Source of the DNA: a virus
Reading direction: 5' to 3' (one strand)
Virus record (IMG/VR): IMGVR_UViG_3300034683_000142
Span: 34,885-98,884 of that record
Length of the DNA: 64,000 nucleotides
Positions 46,539-54,403 of the stretch are shown piece after piece. A program made the position numbers and the translations under genes. Every line of letters starts with the position of its first letter. Position 1 is the stretch's first letter. Under the pieces are notes generated by a model that saw nothing but the letters and a program-made list of their open reading frames with translations, made no database searches and was not told the origin of the DNA.

Positions 46539-47694
46539 CTATGATTTAAATTTAATTAAATCATTTCGACTATATCTTCTAAATTAAATTTATAATACAT
46601 ACTTTTTGGAATAATATCTTTAAAAGGTTCTAAGAAATCTTTTATGAACTTAATTATAGTGGGTTTACTTTGTAAGATTATAGCTTTAGGAGTGATGTTA
46701 AAAGTATATCCATACGTTTTAAAGTACTCAAACAAAGCTTCTTGTAACTCTGTATTTATAGTGCTAAAACCTAATTCCCAAGTAATATATTTACCCTTAC
46801 TTATAGAAAAATATCCATCATCCAGAAAATAAAGCATAACTCCAAAAGGTGTTAATTTACTTACTAAATCTTTTTTAGATAAATGTAGTAATCTTGATAA
46901 TTGTTTATGTAAAACCTCTCCAGTTCTATAAACATAAGATTCATAATTATCTTTAGATATTCTCTTTCTTATTTTCTCTAAACCATTTGTTTGAGGGTAA
47001 GCTTTATTAAATAATGAGACCTTAAATTTTAAGTATTCATACTGTTTATAACCATGTTCTATTTTAAAAGAATTTTCTCTTTCTATAGAACCATCTCCTA
47101 ACATTTGAGAAACTAAAATAGCTTCATTATCTTCAGGAGTTGGATTATATTTCTTACTTGGTATTTTAGATAAAGCTAATACTTTTAATTTATAGTAATC
47201 TGATGTACCAAAATATTTTTTTAATGTATTAGCTAATCTTACACTATCATTTATTCCAGTTAAATCATAAAACTCTTTATAAGTTTCTGATTGAACTAAA
47301 CAATCAATTACCTTTTCTTCTGAAGGAATAAGATTATTAGAAATAAACTCACTAACAGGCATTCCAAATAGGCTCTTAAACCTATCTCCAGCTGTCCTTT
47401 TACATATTCCAAATTCTTTTGCAAGAGTTTCATAAACATTATTATTTTTAACTCTTGTACATGATAGGGCTAATTCTTCTGCCCTTTCTTTAAATGTTTT
47501 CATAAATTAATTTTGATTCGTACATAGTCTGTGAACCTTCTCCATATTATAAATAACTTAGGAGCTCGGCTGCTGATTACTTAACGTTATACTATTTTCA
47601 AACATTCACAAATACCATTTCTAGTTTTGTTGTAGTTGTATAACTATCCCAAGTTTCCAGCAATTCTCGAATTTTTTTACTTGCAGCAAAATCT
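46539..47694 (-). mobile_element. Group I intron 2 of nrdJ (with LAGLIDADG endonuclease)
   Basis: 1156 nt. The 5' exon end CTTGCGGT pairs with the guide GCTGCAAG seven bases into the intron (P1, with U.G at the splice site). The 3' exon start GAAATT pairs with GATTTT just before the guide (P10). Core elements are readable on the minus strand: P-like AATTGCTGGAAAC, Q-like AATCAGCAGCCGAGC, R-like GTTCACAGACTATG and S-like AAGATATAGTCG, with the intron ending in G. The endonuclease lies between R and S (P8 region), and its last codons encode the S strand. Splicing joins NPCG to EIPL in the reductase active site. Confidence 0.9.
46556..47503 (-). CDS. LAGLIDADG homing endonuclease in nrdJ intron 2 (315 aa)
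   Basis: Starts MKTFKERAEELALSCTRVKN; an N-terminal helical DNA-binding part (YETLAKEFGICKRTAGDRFK) precedes the LAGLIDADG-type domain with AILVSQMLGDGSIERE and GVMLYFLDDGYFSISKGK, giving the two acidic catalytic positions. It would cut intronless nrdJ alleles near the NPCG codons and spread the intron. The final residues (LEDIVEMI) are encoded by the intron's S element. It contains no TGA codon; its Trp is TGG, unlike the endonucleases of the other two introns. Confidence 0.88.
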   Translation of the reverse strand: MKTFKERAEELALSCTRVKNNNVYETLAKEFGICKRTAGDRFKSLFGMPVSEFISNNLIPSEEKVIDCLVQSETYKEFYDLTGINDSVRLANTLKKYFGTSDYYKLKVLALSKIPSKKYNPTPEDNEAILVSQMLGDGSIERENSFKIEHGYKQYEYLKFKVSLFNKAYPQTNGLEKIRKRISKDNYESYVYRTGEVLHKQLSRLLHLSKKDLVSKLTPFGVMLYFLDDGYFSISKGKYITWELGFSTINTELQEALFEYFKTYGYTFNITPKAIILQSKPTIIKFIKDFLEPFKDIIPKSMYYKFNLEDIVEMI

Positions 47695-48093
47695 ACCGCA
47701 AGGATTTGTTGATATAGGTTTATACTCTGGATATACACTAGCTAAATCATAATCTACAATGTTATCCCAGAAAAGTATTCCTGGTTCAGCCGACTGCCAA
47801 TTAGATTCTATTATAGTATCCCATAATTCTTTAGCTTTTATTTTCTTGATATATCTCTTAGTAGATACTTCATATAGTTTATCATATTCTAATTTACTTA
47901 AATCTATATCATCTATATTTATATCTACAGGCCATCTTAATAGGTAATCTTTATTACCTTCTACAGCATATATAAAATCTTTAGATACTTTTAAAGATAT
48001 ATTAGCACCAGTTATTTTAGTTAAATCCCTTTTACAAATAGCAAAATCTGGAGAATCAGGATGTCTGATATCTAGGGTTATCATTAATGCGCC
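47695..48093 (-). CDS. nrdJ: Class II ribonucleotide reductase, exon 2
   Basis: 133 codons from GGC-GCA-TTA-ATG (GALMITLDIRHPDSPDFAIC) to AAT-CCT-TGC-GGT (NPCG). It carries the substrate/effector region and the catalytic N-P-C-G motif whose Cys forms the thiyl radical. It has no start or stop codon of its own; the frame runs into intron sequence at both ends. Four Trp codons, all TGG. An internal ATG (48084) is not a start. Confidence 0.92.
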
Positions 48094-49081
48094 CCTTTAT
48101 TTGGACTATATCTTATCTTACTTAATAGTAAGACTTGGGTTCTCTAGCTGGTTATTAAGGGAATCCTCTTTCCCTCCAGTAGTCTCTACACCTTCTTCAG
48201 AATGGTCTGAAGCTCGGCTCGGTATTGTACTATTTATAGTAGTTTCACCGAATTCTCCCAATTCAAGACGCAGCGCATTGTATTTATTATATTTTCTTTT
48301 CAGTACAATTAAATCTTCTTTACCATACATGGCTTTTAAAATTCTTAATACTGAATCTTTCGATGACATTTCTAGGACATAACAATTTTCATCACCTTTA
48401 GGGTGAAGGCTTGATACAACTTTATTCTTTTCAAGTAATTTTTGTATAGCATATAATAGTTTATAAGAACCTGTAAAACATATTTTATACCATAATCTAT
48501 TACGATCTTTTCTATGTCCGAATGTTAAACATCCATCTCCATCAAAAAAACCTAATAGCATATATGGTTGTAAATCTTTTCTTATTCTAGGAAATGTTTT
48601 ATTCTCTTTAGAATTACATAACCTATTTATATCTTCTACTATTTTTCTATTACCTATACTCAATTTTGCATTAGGAAATGTTCTAGATTCTCTATTTAAC
48701 TTGGTATAAGTTCTTACTTGTCCTCCTATTTCTGAGGCTATAAAGTCTAGTATTTCTTTATCTGCAATAGCACATCCATAAACTAAATCAGAATTACTAA
48801 TATACCCATCTGCTAAAGTGTATCCTAAAATATAAGCTTTTTCCTTAGTGTCAATAGTACTAAAGTAATTTTCATTGTAAATAGGTTTTTTATATTTCAT
48901 ATCATTTTCTAAACCATATTTATGAATTCAATAACTTATAGCACTTCTCTTTATATTAACTCCAGGAAGAGCTTCTATTTGTCTAGTACTTAGTCCTTTC
49001 TCTAAGCATTCCATTAAAAATTGTTCGTCCATAATATTTACTCTGTATATTTTCAATATTAAAAAATGTTTCATCTGTTTT
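48094..49081 (-). mobile_element. Group I intron 1 of nrdJ, endonuclease in the P1 loop
   Basis: 988 nt. The 5' exon end AAGACGT pairs with GCGTCTT at 48265-48271 (P1), about 810 nt downstream. The 3' exon start GGCGCATT pairs with AATGCGCT immediately upstream of that guide (P10, 8 bp including one G.U). The endonuclease gene therefore occupies the P1 loop, and the whole catalytic core lies in the last 180 nt: AATACCGAGCCGAGC (Q-like), GGTGTAGAGACTA (R-like), AAGATATAGTCC (S-like). Splicing joins GQSGRR to GALM. The endonuclease frame continues through guide, Q and R and stops just before S. Confidence 0.9.
48118..49032 (-). CDS. LAGLIDADG homing endonuclease in nrdJ intron 1 (304 aa, TGA=Trp at codon 35)
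   Basis: Reading TGA at 48928-48930 as Trp gives one frame from ATG 49032: MDEQFLMECLEKGLSTRQIE (a helix-turn-helix-like start), AISYWIHKYG, then AYILGYTLADGYIS and YMLLGFFDGDGCLT, the two LAGLIDADG helices with their catalytic Asp. With TGA as stop, the protein would lack the N-terminal DNA-binding part. The last 50 codons (TINSTIPSRASDHSEEGVET...) look unlike the family because they are the translated intron core. It would cleave intronless nrdJ at the GRR/GAL site. Confidence 0.88.
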
Positions 49082-49582
49082 ACGTCTTCCACTCTGCCCA
49101 ATTGTATTGGTTACATTACTAAATAAATCCATAAATGGTATAATCCCAGTAGTAGTTTTAGCAGCATTATTAACAGAAGCGCCTTTAGGTCTTAAAACTG
49201 AAATGTCTACTCCAACTCCTCCTCTTCTTTTATAGATATTAGCCATATATTTAGCTGTATCAAAGATTTCTGATATAGAATCTTCAGTGCTAAGAACATA
49301 GCAATTACTAAGGCTTACAGGCTTATCAGTACCTATTCCATATAGTACAGAGCCTCCAGGAATTATATATTTAAAATCTTTAAATAAAGTATGTAAGGTT
49401 TCTCTATATGGATTGTTTAGCCTCTTTTTTCCATACTCTGATAGATTTCTATCATAACTAAAAGATCTATCAAACCCTTTTTCCAGTCTTTCAAAAAATT
49501 GTTCTAAACTTTCTCCTTCTTGTCTATACTTGTCTTTCCAAACATCATAGGCTAGTTCATCATGTTTAAAATAATCTTCCAT
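49082..49582 (-). CDS. nrdJ: Class II ribonucleotide reductase, exon 1
   Basis: 167 codons from ATG 49582 to CGT at 49082-49084. It carries the N-terminal domain (GEWDVWKDKY-like start MEDYFKHDELAYDVWKDKYR) and the barrel start SNCYVLSTEDSISEIFDTAK, RRGGVGVDISVLRPKGA and TTGIIPFMDLFSN, ending GQSGRR. The frame continues into the intron as KTDETFFNIENIQ... and stops; that part is not reductase. The ATG shares one base with the stop of the upstream gene. The usual 5' cone/ATP domain is short or absent, as in many phage NrdJ proteins. Confidence 0.92.
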
Positions 49583-49869
49583 TAATTATTATTAGGATTA
49601 AGTTTTACAATTTTAGGATGATCTTCTTCATCTATAATATCTTCATCAGATATTTCATTATCTAAAGTTGTGTCTTTTTCCTCTTGTTCAGATCTTAATT
49701 TCAAAGTCAGCCAGTTATTAAAGTCAAATTGAGTAACCATTTTTAATACTTTATCCATCTCTTCTTGACTTTTTATATCTGGATTTTCTTCTATAGATTT
49801 TCTTCTTGTATCTGAAATCATATAAGCTCCAAATGATACTAAATCTCTTTCATCAAATAGTGTTACCAT
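49582..49869 (-). CDS. Hypothetical acidic protein upstream of nrdJ (95 aa)
   Basis: LFDERDLVSFGAYMISDTRR, FDFNNWLTLKLRS and a strongly acidic tail (DNEISDEDIIDEEDHPKIVK). Short proteins beginning with a 'FSERDLVSFGxYLLSDxRR'-like segment are common in phages of Bacteroidetes beside replication genes; I know no function. Its stop overlaps the nrdJ start. The acidic tail may mediate protein contacts. Confidence 0.55.
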   Translation of the reverse strand: MVTLFDERDLVSFGAYMISDTRRKSIEENPDIKSQEEMDKVLKMVTQFDFNNWLTLKLRSEQEEKDTTLDNEISDEDIIDEEDHPKIVKLNPNNN

Positions 49870-49889
49870 TTTTAAAATTTTATAATTAA

Positions 49890-50153
49890 TTATTTATCAT
49901 CTTTTAGTAATGAATCTAGTTCTTTCTTCCAATCAGGATTATTTTCACTCCAGATAACCTTTTCTGAATCTTCTCCCACTAATTCTACTAGTGGAACTTT
50001 TTTAGTTCCATTCTTTGTAAGAATAGGAATTCCTTTTTTCTTTTCTTTGTAATGACTTAGACTGTAAATTTCCTTCTTTACATTATAGTCTTTAACAATG
50101 TCTAGAATAAATTTACAGTCGTCGTCATACACAATTTTAATTAACTGATACAT
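49890..50153 (-). CDS. Hypothetical protein (87 aa)
   Basis: MYQLIKIVYDDDCKFILDIV then EIYSLSHYKEKKKGIPILTK and VPLVELVGEDSEKVIWSENN. The strand-helix-strand opening and 'KVPLVELV' stretch are reminiscent of a thioredoxin/glutaredoxin-like fold, but there is no CxxC, so that is speculative. A redoxin partner for the neighbouring reductase would be attractive, but the missing Cys pair speaks against it. It overlaps the upstream gene by 17 nt. Confidence 0.5.
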   Translation of the reverse strand: MYQLIKIVYDDDCKFILDIVKDYNVKKEIYSLSHYKEKKKGIPILTKNGTKKVPLVELVGEDSEKVIWSENNPDWKKELDSLLKDDK

Positions 50154-50904
50154 TCAATAGTTTTGATAACAGTATTGTTTTATCTGCTATGTTAACTATA
50201 TCTTTTTTATCGTGGCTGATAATGTCGGTAAAAGCATTATATACTTGAAATTTACTAGGATTAATTCCTCCAGGCACAAAATACTTACTATCCGAATCTA
50301 AATATAAATCTTTATATACTTCAATAGGAACAGACGAAGGTATTCTTATTTTATCAAATCCTTTATCATCATAATGACTTATTGTAAAATCTACCCATTC
50401 TCCTAGTTGAATCTTTTTATCCTCACGGACAAAATATTCATTTTTCATTCCCTCTAATACTTTATGCATATTATTTTCCTTTTCAACAAGCTCTTTTAAA
50501 GAACTATAATTTATAGGTTCATCTGGTTTTAATTCTTGAATATTTAACCAAGATGGATCAAATACACATAAGTTTAAACACGCTTTATTTAATACACCTC
50601 TATAAATTTTTGCAACAGGTTTCCTAACATCTAAGCCATATATTAAACCATATGTTTCTGCATGATTATCTACAGTATATTTATCTGGTAATACAGCTTG
50701 TATCCATACTCTATTATATACCACATCTTTAGAATCTTTTGTAAGACTCATTTGATCTGCTTCCTTAACCTGTATAATAAAGTTATCAGTTACTTTACTA
50801 AGTTTCTCAAAAAATGGTTCTGCATATTCTCTAGTAGGTAAGTATTCTCTATTTTTAATTATTGTGCTTTTGCCTTTAAGCAATGCATCTGCACTAATTT
50901 CCAT
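50137..50904 (-). CDS. Conserved phage protein, DUF932-like (255 aa); may be fused to the upstream phosphoesterase by TGA read-through
   Basis: Starts MEISADALLKGKSTIIKNRE; further segments NRVWIQAVLPDKYTVDNHAE, YGLIYGLDVRKPVAKIYRG and WVDFTISHYDDKGFDKIRIP suggest an alpha/beta protein of the plasmid/phage DUF932 style, of unknown function. Only TGA-ATT separates the phosphoesterase frame from this ATG, and both are in the same frame. If TGA is Trp here as elsewhere, one 704-residue protein results. Size, domain-like start and the ATG allow a separate protein too. Confidence 0.6.
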   Translation of the reverse strand: MEISADALLKGKSTIIKNREYLPTREYAEPFFEKLSKVTDNFIIQVKEADQMSLTKDSKDVVYNRVWIQAVLPDKYTVDNHAETYGLIYGLDVRKPVAKIYRGVLNKACLNLCVFDPSWLNIQELKPDEPINYSSLKELVEKENNMHKVLEGMKNEYFVREDKKIQLGEWVDFTISHYDDKGFDKIRIPSSVPIEVYKDLYLDSDSKYFVPGGINPSKFQVYNAFTDIISHDKKDIVNIADKTILLSKLLNVSVN

Positions 50905-50907
50905 AAT

Positions 50908-52251
50908 TCATTCTTTTATTATGCCGTCTAATGTATCTCCGTTTTTATCTATGAGGGTAAAGTCACATCCCCATTTAGCAAATCCGAAATTAGCATGTAT
51001 CCAATTACTAGAACCAAATAAGCTACTTACAGATTTGTATTTAAAAGCTCTTCCATACGTTGTAGCACTATGATGTAAATCACCTTTTACTACAGTAATG
51101 TCACCTCCTAAATTATGATATCTTATATATTCATCAAAGTATAACTCTGTTCTGTCATTAAGTACAAGGGGAAAATTCTTAAATTGGTCCATATTATCTT
51201 TACCATGTAAGAATATAACAGTTTTATCACCAATAATAAAGTGATCTATAGGCCTAACCGCTACATATGTACTAATACCTTCATGCTCTAGCATTATAGC
51301 TAATGCTGTAATAATACTATGTTCAAAATCTCCACCATGATTTGAATGACCAACAGATACAAAGAATATATCAGAATTTGGATTATTATCTTTTAAATTT
51401 GTAAAGAAACCACTCATTTGTCTTAATAAAACTTGTCCTTGTTCTTTATTAGACATATTTTGTGGAAGAATGTGAGTTGAATCAGGTCTTGAGGTTTGTG
51501 CATTATATCCATCAATTGCATCTCCTAAATTTAAAATAATTATATTTTTAAATGTACCATTATAACTATTTATTTTGTTTAGGATTATATTTAACCTTCT
51601 ATGAACTTCTTCCTCATCATACTTATTATCATATACTCCTTCTTCAGACACATAAGCTCCAATATGCATATCACTTAAATACACTATAATAGTTTCATTA
51701 GAGCTATCTAATTTGATAGTATTAAACTTATCTTTATTTATGTCTTCGGAAATATATTTTGCAGATTCAAAATCTTCTTTAAGTTTTTGATGTTCTAATA
51801 AAAGTTCATTATATTTTTTCTTATATAAATCTCCTTTATCTTGTTCATACTTCTTAAGAAAATCTACCTCTTTCTGCTTTATATGTAATTCTAGTAACTC
51901 TTCGGTTGTTCTAGATTCTAGAACATGAGGAGGAAATGGTACTACAGACTTAGTGACATTAAAAGCACGTAGTATCTTTTTAAATTCAGATACTGTATAT
52001 GGAAAATGTCTAGATATATTCCTCTGAGTAAGATTAGCTCCATCAGAAGAGTACTCTCTATATATTAGTTCCATTTCTTCGTTAGTAAGAAATCCTTCTA
52101 ACGGTCTAGAATCTCTAACATATATCTTAAATCTATAGCCATTTATCTTTCCATCTTCGTCTCTAACTGGTTCTCCTACAGACCTTTGGTCAAATGCTTC
52201 ATCCTGTGAGGCATTATATTCAACTTCTCGTAAATCTTTCTTTTTTTTCAT
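50908..52251 (-). CDS. Metallophosphoesterase with N-terminal helix-turn-helix-like region (447 aa or longer)
   Basis: The calcineurin-like motifs are present in order: IVYLSDMHIG (D194, H196), ILNLGDAIDGY, VGHSNHGGDF (the GNH motif as GHSNH), IIFLHG-type VIFLHGKDN, and KGDLHHSATT. Such phage enzymes are nucleases or phosphodiesterases, like SbcD/Mre11. Residues 55-100 (NEEMELIYREYSSDGANLTQ, RNISRHFPYTVSEFKKILRA) resemble a DNA-binding helix-turn-helix, and a coiled coil lies at 120-165. The frame ends at TGA (50908-50910), which may be Trp and join it to the next gene. It is preceded by a terminator for the isolated upstream gene. Confidence 0.8.
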   Translation of the reverse strand: MKKKKDLREVEYNASQDEAFDQRSVGEPVRDEDGKINGYRFKIYVRDSRPLEGFLTNEEMELIYREYSSDGANLTQRNISRHFPYTVSEFKKILRAFNVTKSVVPFPPHVLESRTTEELLELHIKQKEVDFLKKYEQDKGDLYKKKYNELLLEHQKLKEDFESAKYISEDINKDKFNTIKLDSSNETIIVYLSDMHIGAYVSEEGVYDNKYDEEEVHRRLNIILNKINSYNGTFKNIIILNLGDAIDGYNAQTSRPDSTHILPQNMSNKEQGQVLLRQMSGFFTNLKDNNPNSDIFFVSVGHSNHGGDFEHSIITALAIMLEHEGISTYVAVRPIDHFIIGDKTVIFLHGKDNMDQFKNFPLVLNDRTELYFDEYIRYHNLGGDITVVKGDLHHSATTYGRAFKYKSVSSLFGSSNWIHANFGFAKWGCDFTLIDKNGDTLDGIIKE

Positions 52252-52286
52252 TATGTAATCTATAAGTTTAAATCTTAAATTAGACT

Positions 52287-52316
52287 AAAAAAGGTGAGGA
52301 ATGTTTCCCCACCTTT
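52287..52316 (-). terminator. Rho-independent terminator after the 52327-52908 gene
   Basis: The minus strand reads AAAGGTGGGG, a 7-nt loop, CCTCACCTTT, then six T. The 10-bp stem with one mismatch lies 10 nt after the gene's stop. It separates that gene from the phosphoesterase gene. Confidence 0.85.
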
Positions 52317-52326
52317 GTAATTGTTT

Positions 52327-52908
52327 TTAGTACTCTTCTACGGCAAAAACAAATTTACCCATTTTAGCGGAAGCAGACGGAGTATATTCTCCATAAGCTG
52401 CGTACTTCTGCCCTTCGGTCACCTCTTTAACGATTTCAATTACGTAAGGTTTCCGATTTTCCTTAATAAGTTCCTTCATAAGATCTAAAGCTTGGTCTTT
52501 CTTAGTAGCCTTTCCCTCTACTTTACCAGTAGATATAACAGTTACTTCAGGAACATCTACATCTTCTCCATTTTCATCTTTTACCGTGCGGTATTTTACC
52601 TTAAATTCAGCTTCTTTTATTTGGTAAGTAGTAGTTGTTTTTCTCTTACCTTTAGTAGCCTCATTAATAATTTTATACGGTCGTTCTCGAGTATCTTCTG
52701 AAGCGGACTCCAGAACAATATAAGCCCCTGAATTTCTATTTTCTTTTAAATAGTTTTCAAGGAATTCCGCTAATTTTTTACCACCTTGTGGCTCACCTGC
52801 CTTTTTCCAAGAGAGTGTGGCATTTTTTAATTTCTCAAAAGGAATTACAAATCCTGTTTCTTCATAAGCTTTTTTCTTGCTGTATCCCTGCGATTCTGCA
52901 ATTTTCAT
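52327..52908 (-). CDS. Conserved hypothetical protein, separately transcribed (193 aa)
   Basis: A charged Lys/Glu-rich protein: FEKLKNATLSWKKAGEPQGG, KRKTTTTYQIKEAEFKVKYR and KMGKFVFAVEEY. It looks like a compact alpha/beta domain with an extended central hairpin; I do not recognise the family. Base composition is more GC-rich than its neighbours, with more codons ending in C or G, which suggests strong expression or a different origin. It has its own promoter-like element 65-72 nt upstream and its own terminator, the only gene of the minus block so insulated. An abundant nucleic-acid-associated protein is a reasonable guess. Confidence 0.6.
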   Translation of the reverse strand: MKIAESQGYSKKKAYEETGFVIPFEKLKNATLSWKKAGEPQGGKKLAEFLENYLKENRNSGAYIVLESASEDTRERPYKIINEATKGKRKTTTTYQIKEAEFKVKYRTVKDENGEDVDVPEVTVISTGKVEGKATKKDQALDLMKELIKENRKPYVIEIVKEVTEGQKYAAYGEYTPSASAKMGKFVFAVEEY

Positions 52909-52965
52909 ATTTACATATTACATTAAAAATTGTTAATTTACCATCTACTAGTATTTCCATCTAAT

Positions 52966-52980
52966 TGTATTACAAAGTTA
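52966..52980 (-). promoter_or_regulatory. Bacteroidetes-type promoter -7 element
   Basis: On the minus strand, TAACTTTG (52980-52973) matches the Bacteroidetes primary sigma factor -7 consensus TAnnTTTG exactly, inside a 190-nt intergenic region. The -33 TTG box is weak (a TTTT run at the expected distance; TTGAGG somewhat too far). The expected start near 52966 leaves a 5' leader of about 58 nt before ATG 52908. Confidence 0.55.
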
Positions 52981-53101
52981 CAACAATTAAAATTCTAAAA
53001 TTGCCTCAACTTTGATAATTTTTATCTGTTTACTTGGTTAGTGTCTAAACATAGTATATGTATATAATAAATCTAAAAATAATTATTATAATAAACTCAT
53101 A

Positions 53102-54010
53102 TTATATTCCAAATCCTATTCTAGATTTATTATACTTTGCATTGGTATAATTTTTCTTATCTGTTGGATTTAATACTTGATTTACTGCTTTATCAATACT
53201 ATAATCTAAAACATACACACATATAAATATTTCCTTTAAATCAGCTAACGAGCAATCCTTAGTTGCTTCAACTAAGGTACTTATATCTTCTTCTGGAACA
53301 TTTTTATATCTAAAATATTCTTCTCTAGTTTTTTCAGATGGGTATCCTATTTCTATTTTTAAATCTAATCTACTTGGTCTTAAAAAAGTTTCAGGAATGT
53401 CCTCAGTATTGTTGCTAGTTCCTATAACTAAATGATGATTTAAATGAAACTGACCGTCTAAAAAATCCAATAAACCTGCTTCTACTTCTCTATATTGATC
53501 TATGTCTTCTAATATAGTTATTATAGGAGTGTCTTTTTGAATTTTTCTAAATCCGTACTGAATAAAGTCTATGTAATTAGATAAATTATTTATACCATAT
53601 ACTTTAAACACTACACCTCCATTTTTAATTAACTCTTTACTTATAATGTTTATGATAGTACTTTTACCAGTACCTGCGAAACCTGCCAATAAAATTCCTC
53701 TTTTATGTATTAGTTTCTTTTTTTCATATACATCTTTTTTATCCCAAAATGTTTGAATTTCATCTAATAAATTTTTAGTTATAGAATCACTAAAAACAAA
53801 TAATTCATCTGTATCAACATTTATAGGTTTACAAGTAAATCCTTTGTCATTACTATAATCTATTTTATACATTCCAGGAGGCAGTTCCTTATATATAGTA
53901 ATATCTGTAGATGGCATAAAGACATCCTTGTCTCTAACCCATATGGACGCTTTACTAACTATATCCTCATCCATATAATATTCCTCACTAAATTCTGTTA
54001 TACTCTCCAT
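53102..54010 (-). CDS. AAA+ ATPase (302 aa)
   Basis: Walker A GFAGTGKST (K116), Walker B IITILEDID, sensor 1 IGTSNN and the arginine-finger segment RPSRLDLKIE are in order, typical of the BCS1/FtsH-like classic AAA clade. The first 100 residues form a beta-rich N-domain (PPGMYKIDYSNDKGFTCKPI). It may remodel replication or virion complexes; members of this kind occur in crAss-like and jumbo phages without a fixed role. All Trp codons are TGG. The gene is 9 nt from the next one downstream of it in transcription order, upstream of the isolated gene's promoter region. Confidence 0.85.
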   Translation of the reverse strand: MESITEFSEEYYMDEDIVSKASIWVRDKDVFMPSTDITIYKELPPGMYKIDYSNDKGFTCKPINVDTDELFVFSDSITKNLLDEIQTFWDKKDVYEKKKLIHKRGILLAGFAGTGKSTIINIISKELIKNGGVVFKVYGINNLSNYIDFIQYGFRKIQKDTPIITILEDIDQYREVEAGLLDFLDGQFHLNHHLVIGTSNNTEDIPETFLRPSRLDLKIEIGYPSEKTREEYFRYKNVPEEDISTLVEATKDCSLADLKEIFICVYVLDYSIDKAVNQVLNPTDKKNYTNAKYNKSRIGFGI

Positions 54011-54019
54011 AACTAAAAA

Positions 54020-54403
54020 TTAAAATGGAGTCCATGTATTTAATAACTCCTTTATTTTATTTATAATTTGTTTTGAATCAGTTAATCCATATGAATTAAA
54101 TTTACTAACACCATATGATAAATCATCTACTAACATAGATAAATTTTCTAAAGCATTATAGAAAGAAGTTCCTTCTTTTTCTTTAGTTATTTGTAATAAT
54201 ACATCTAGTGTAGTAAGTTTAGGATTTTTCTCTTTTAATTTATTAGCTGTTAAGGCTACTAATGATATAAGAATTAGTTTATCATCAAACTCATCAGATA
54301 ATAAATTCCCAAATCCAAAACATCTTACATATAACTTAAATCTATCCTCATATGATAACTTATTAATCTCATTAGTTATCTCATCAACATTCATAGGCAA
54401 CAA
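54020..54403 (-). CDS. Hypothetical helical protein (127 aa)
   Basis: MLPMNVDEITNEINKLSYED then YVRCFGFGNLLSDEFDDKLI and LITLVALTAN-like LILISLVALTANKLKEKNPK: an all-helical acidic protein. Its start overlaps the nuclease gene by 20 nt and its end is 9 nt before the AAA+ ATPase gene, so these three are probably one unit. Similar short helical proteins sit beside RecB-like nucleases in phages; the function is unknown. Confidence 0.5.
   Translation of the reverse strand: MLPMNVDEITNEINKLSYEDRFKLYVRCFGFGNLLSDEFDDKLILISLVALTANKLKEKNPKLTTLDVLLQITKEKEGTSFYNALENLSMLVDDLSYGVSKFNSYGLTDSKQIINKIKELLNTWTPF

Noticed and set aside
47677-47694. Reductase frame ending GRFCCK as a truncated enzyme
   Set aside because: The RFCCK residues are the first bases of intron 2; P1 and P10 pairings place the splice site after the GGT codon.
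48983-49081. C-terminal extension of the reductase exon 1 frame (KTDETFFNIENIQ...)
   Set aside because: Reductase homology stops at GQSGRR and resumes at GALM; the extension is intron sequence before the endonuclease start.
49890-50153. Glutaredoxin or thioredoxin partner of the reductase
   Set aside because: No CxxC motif is present, so the redox role cannot be supported.
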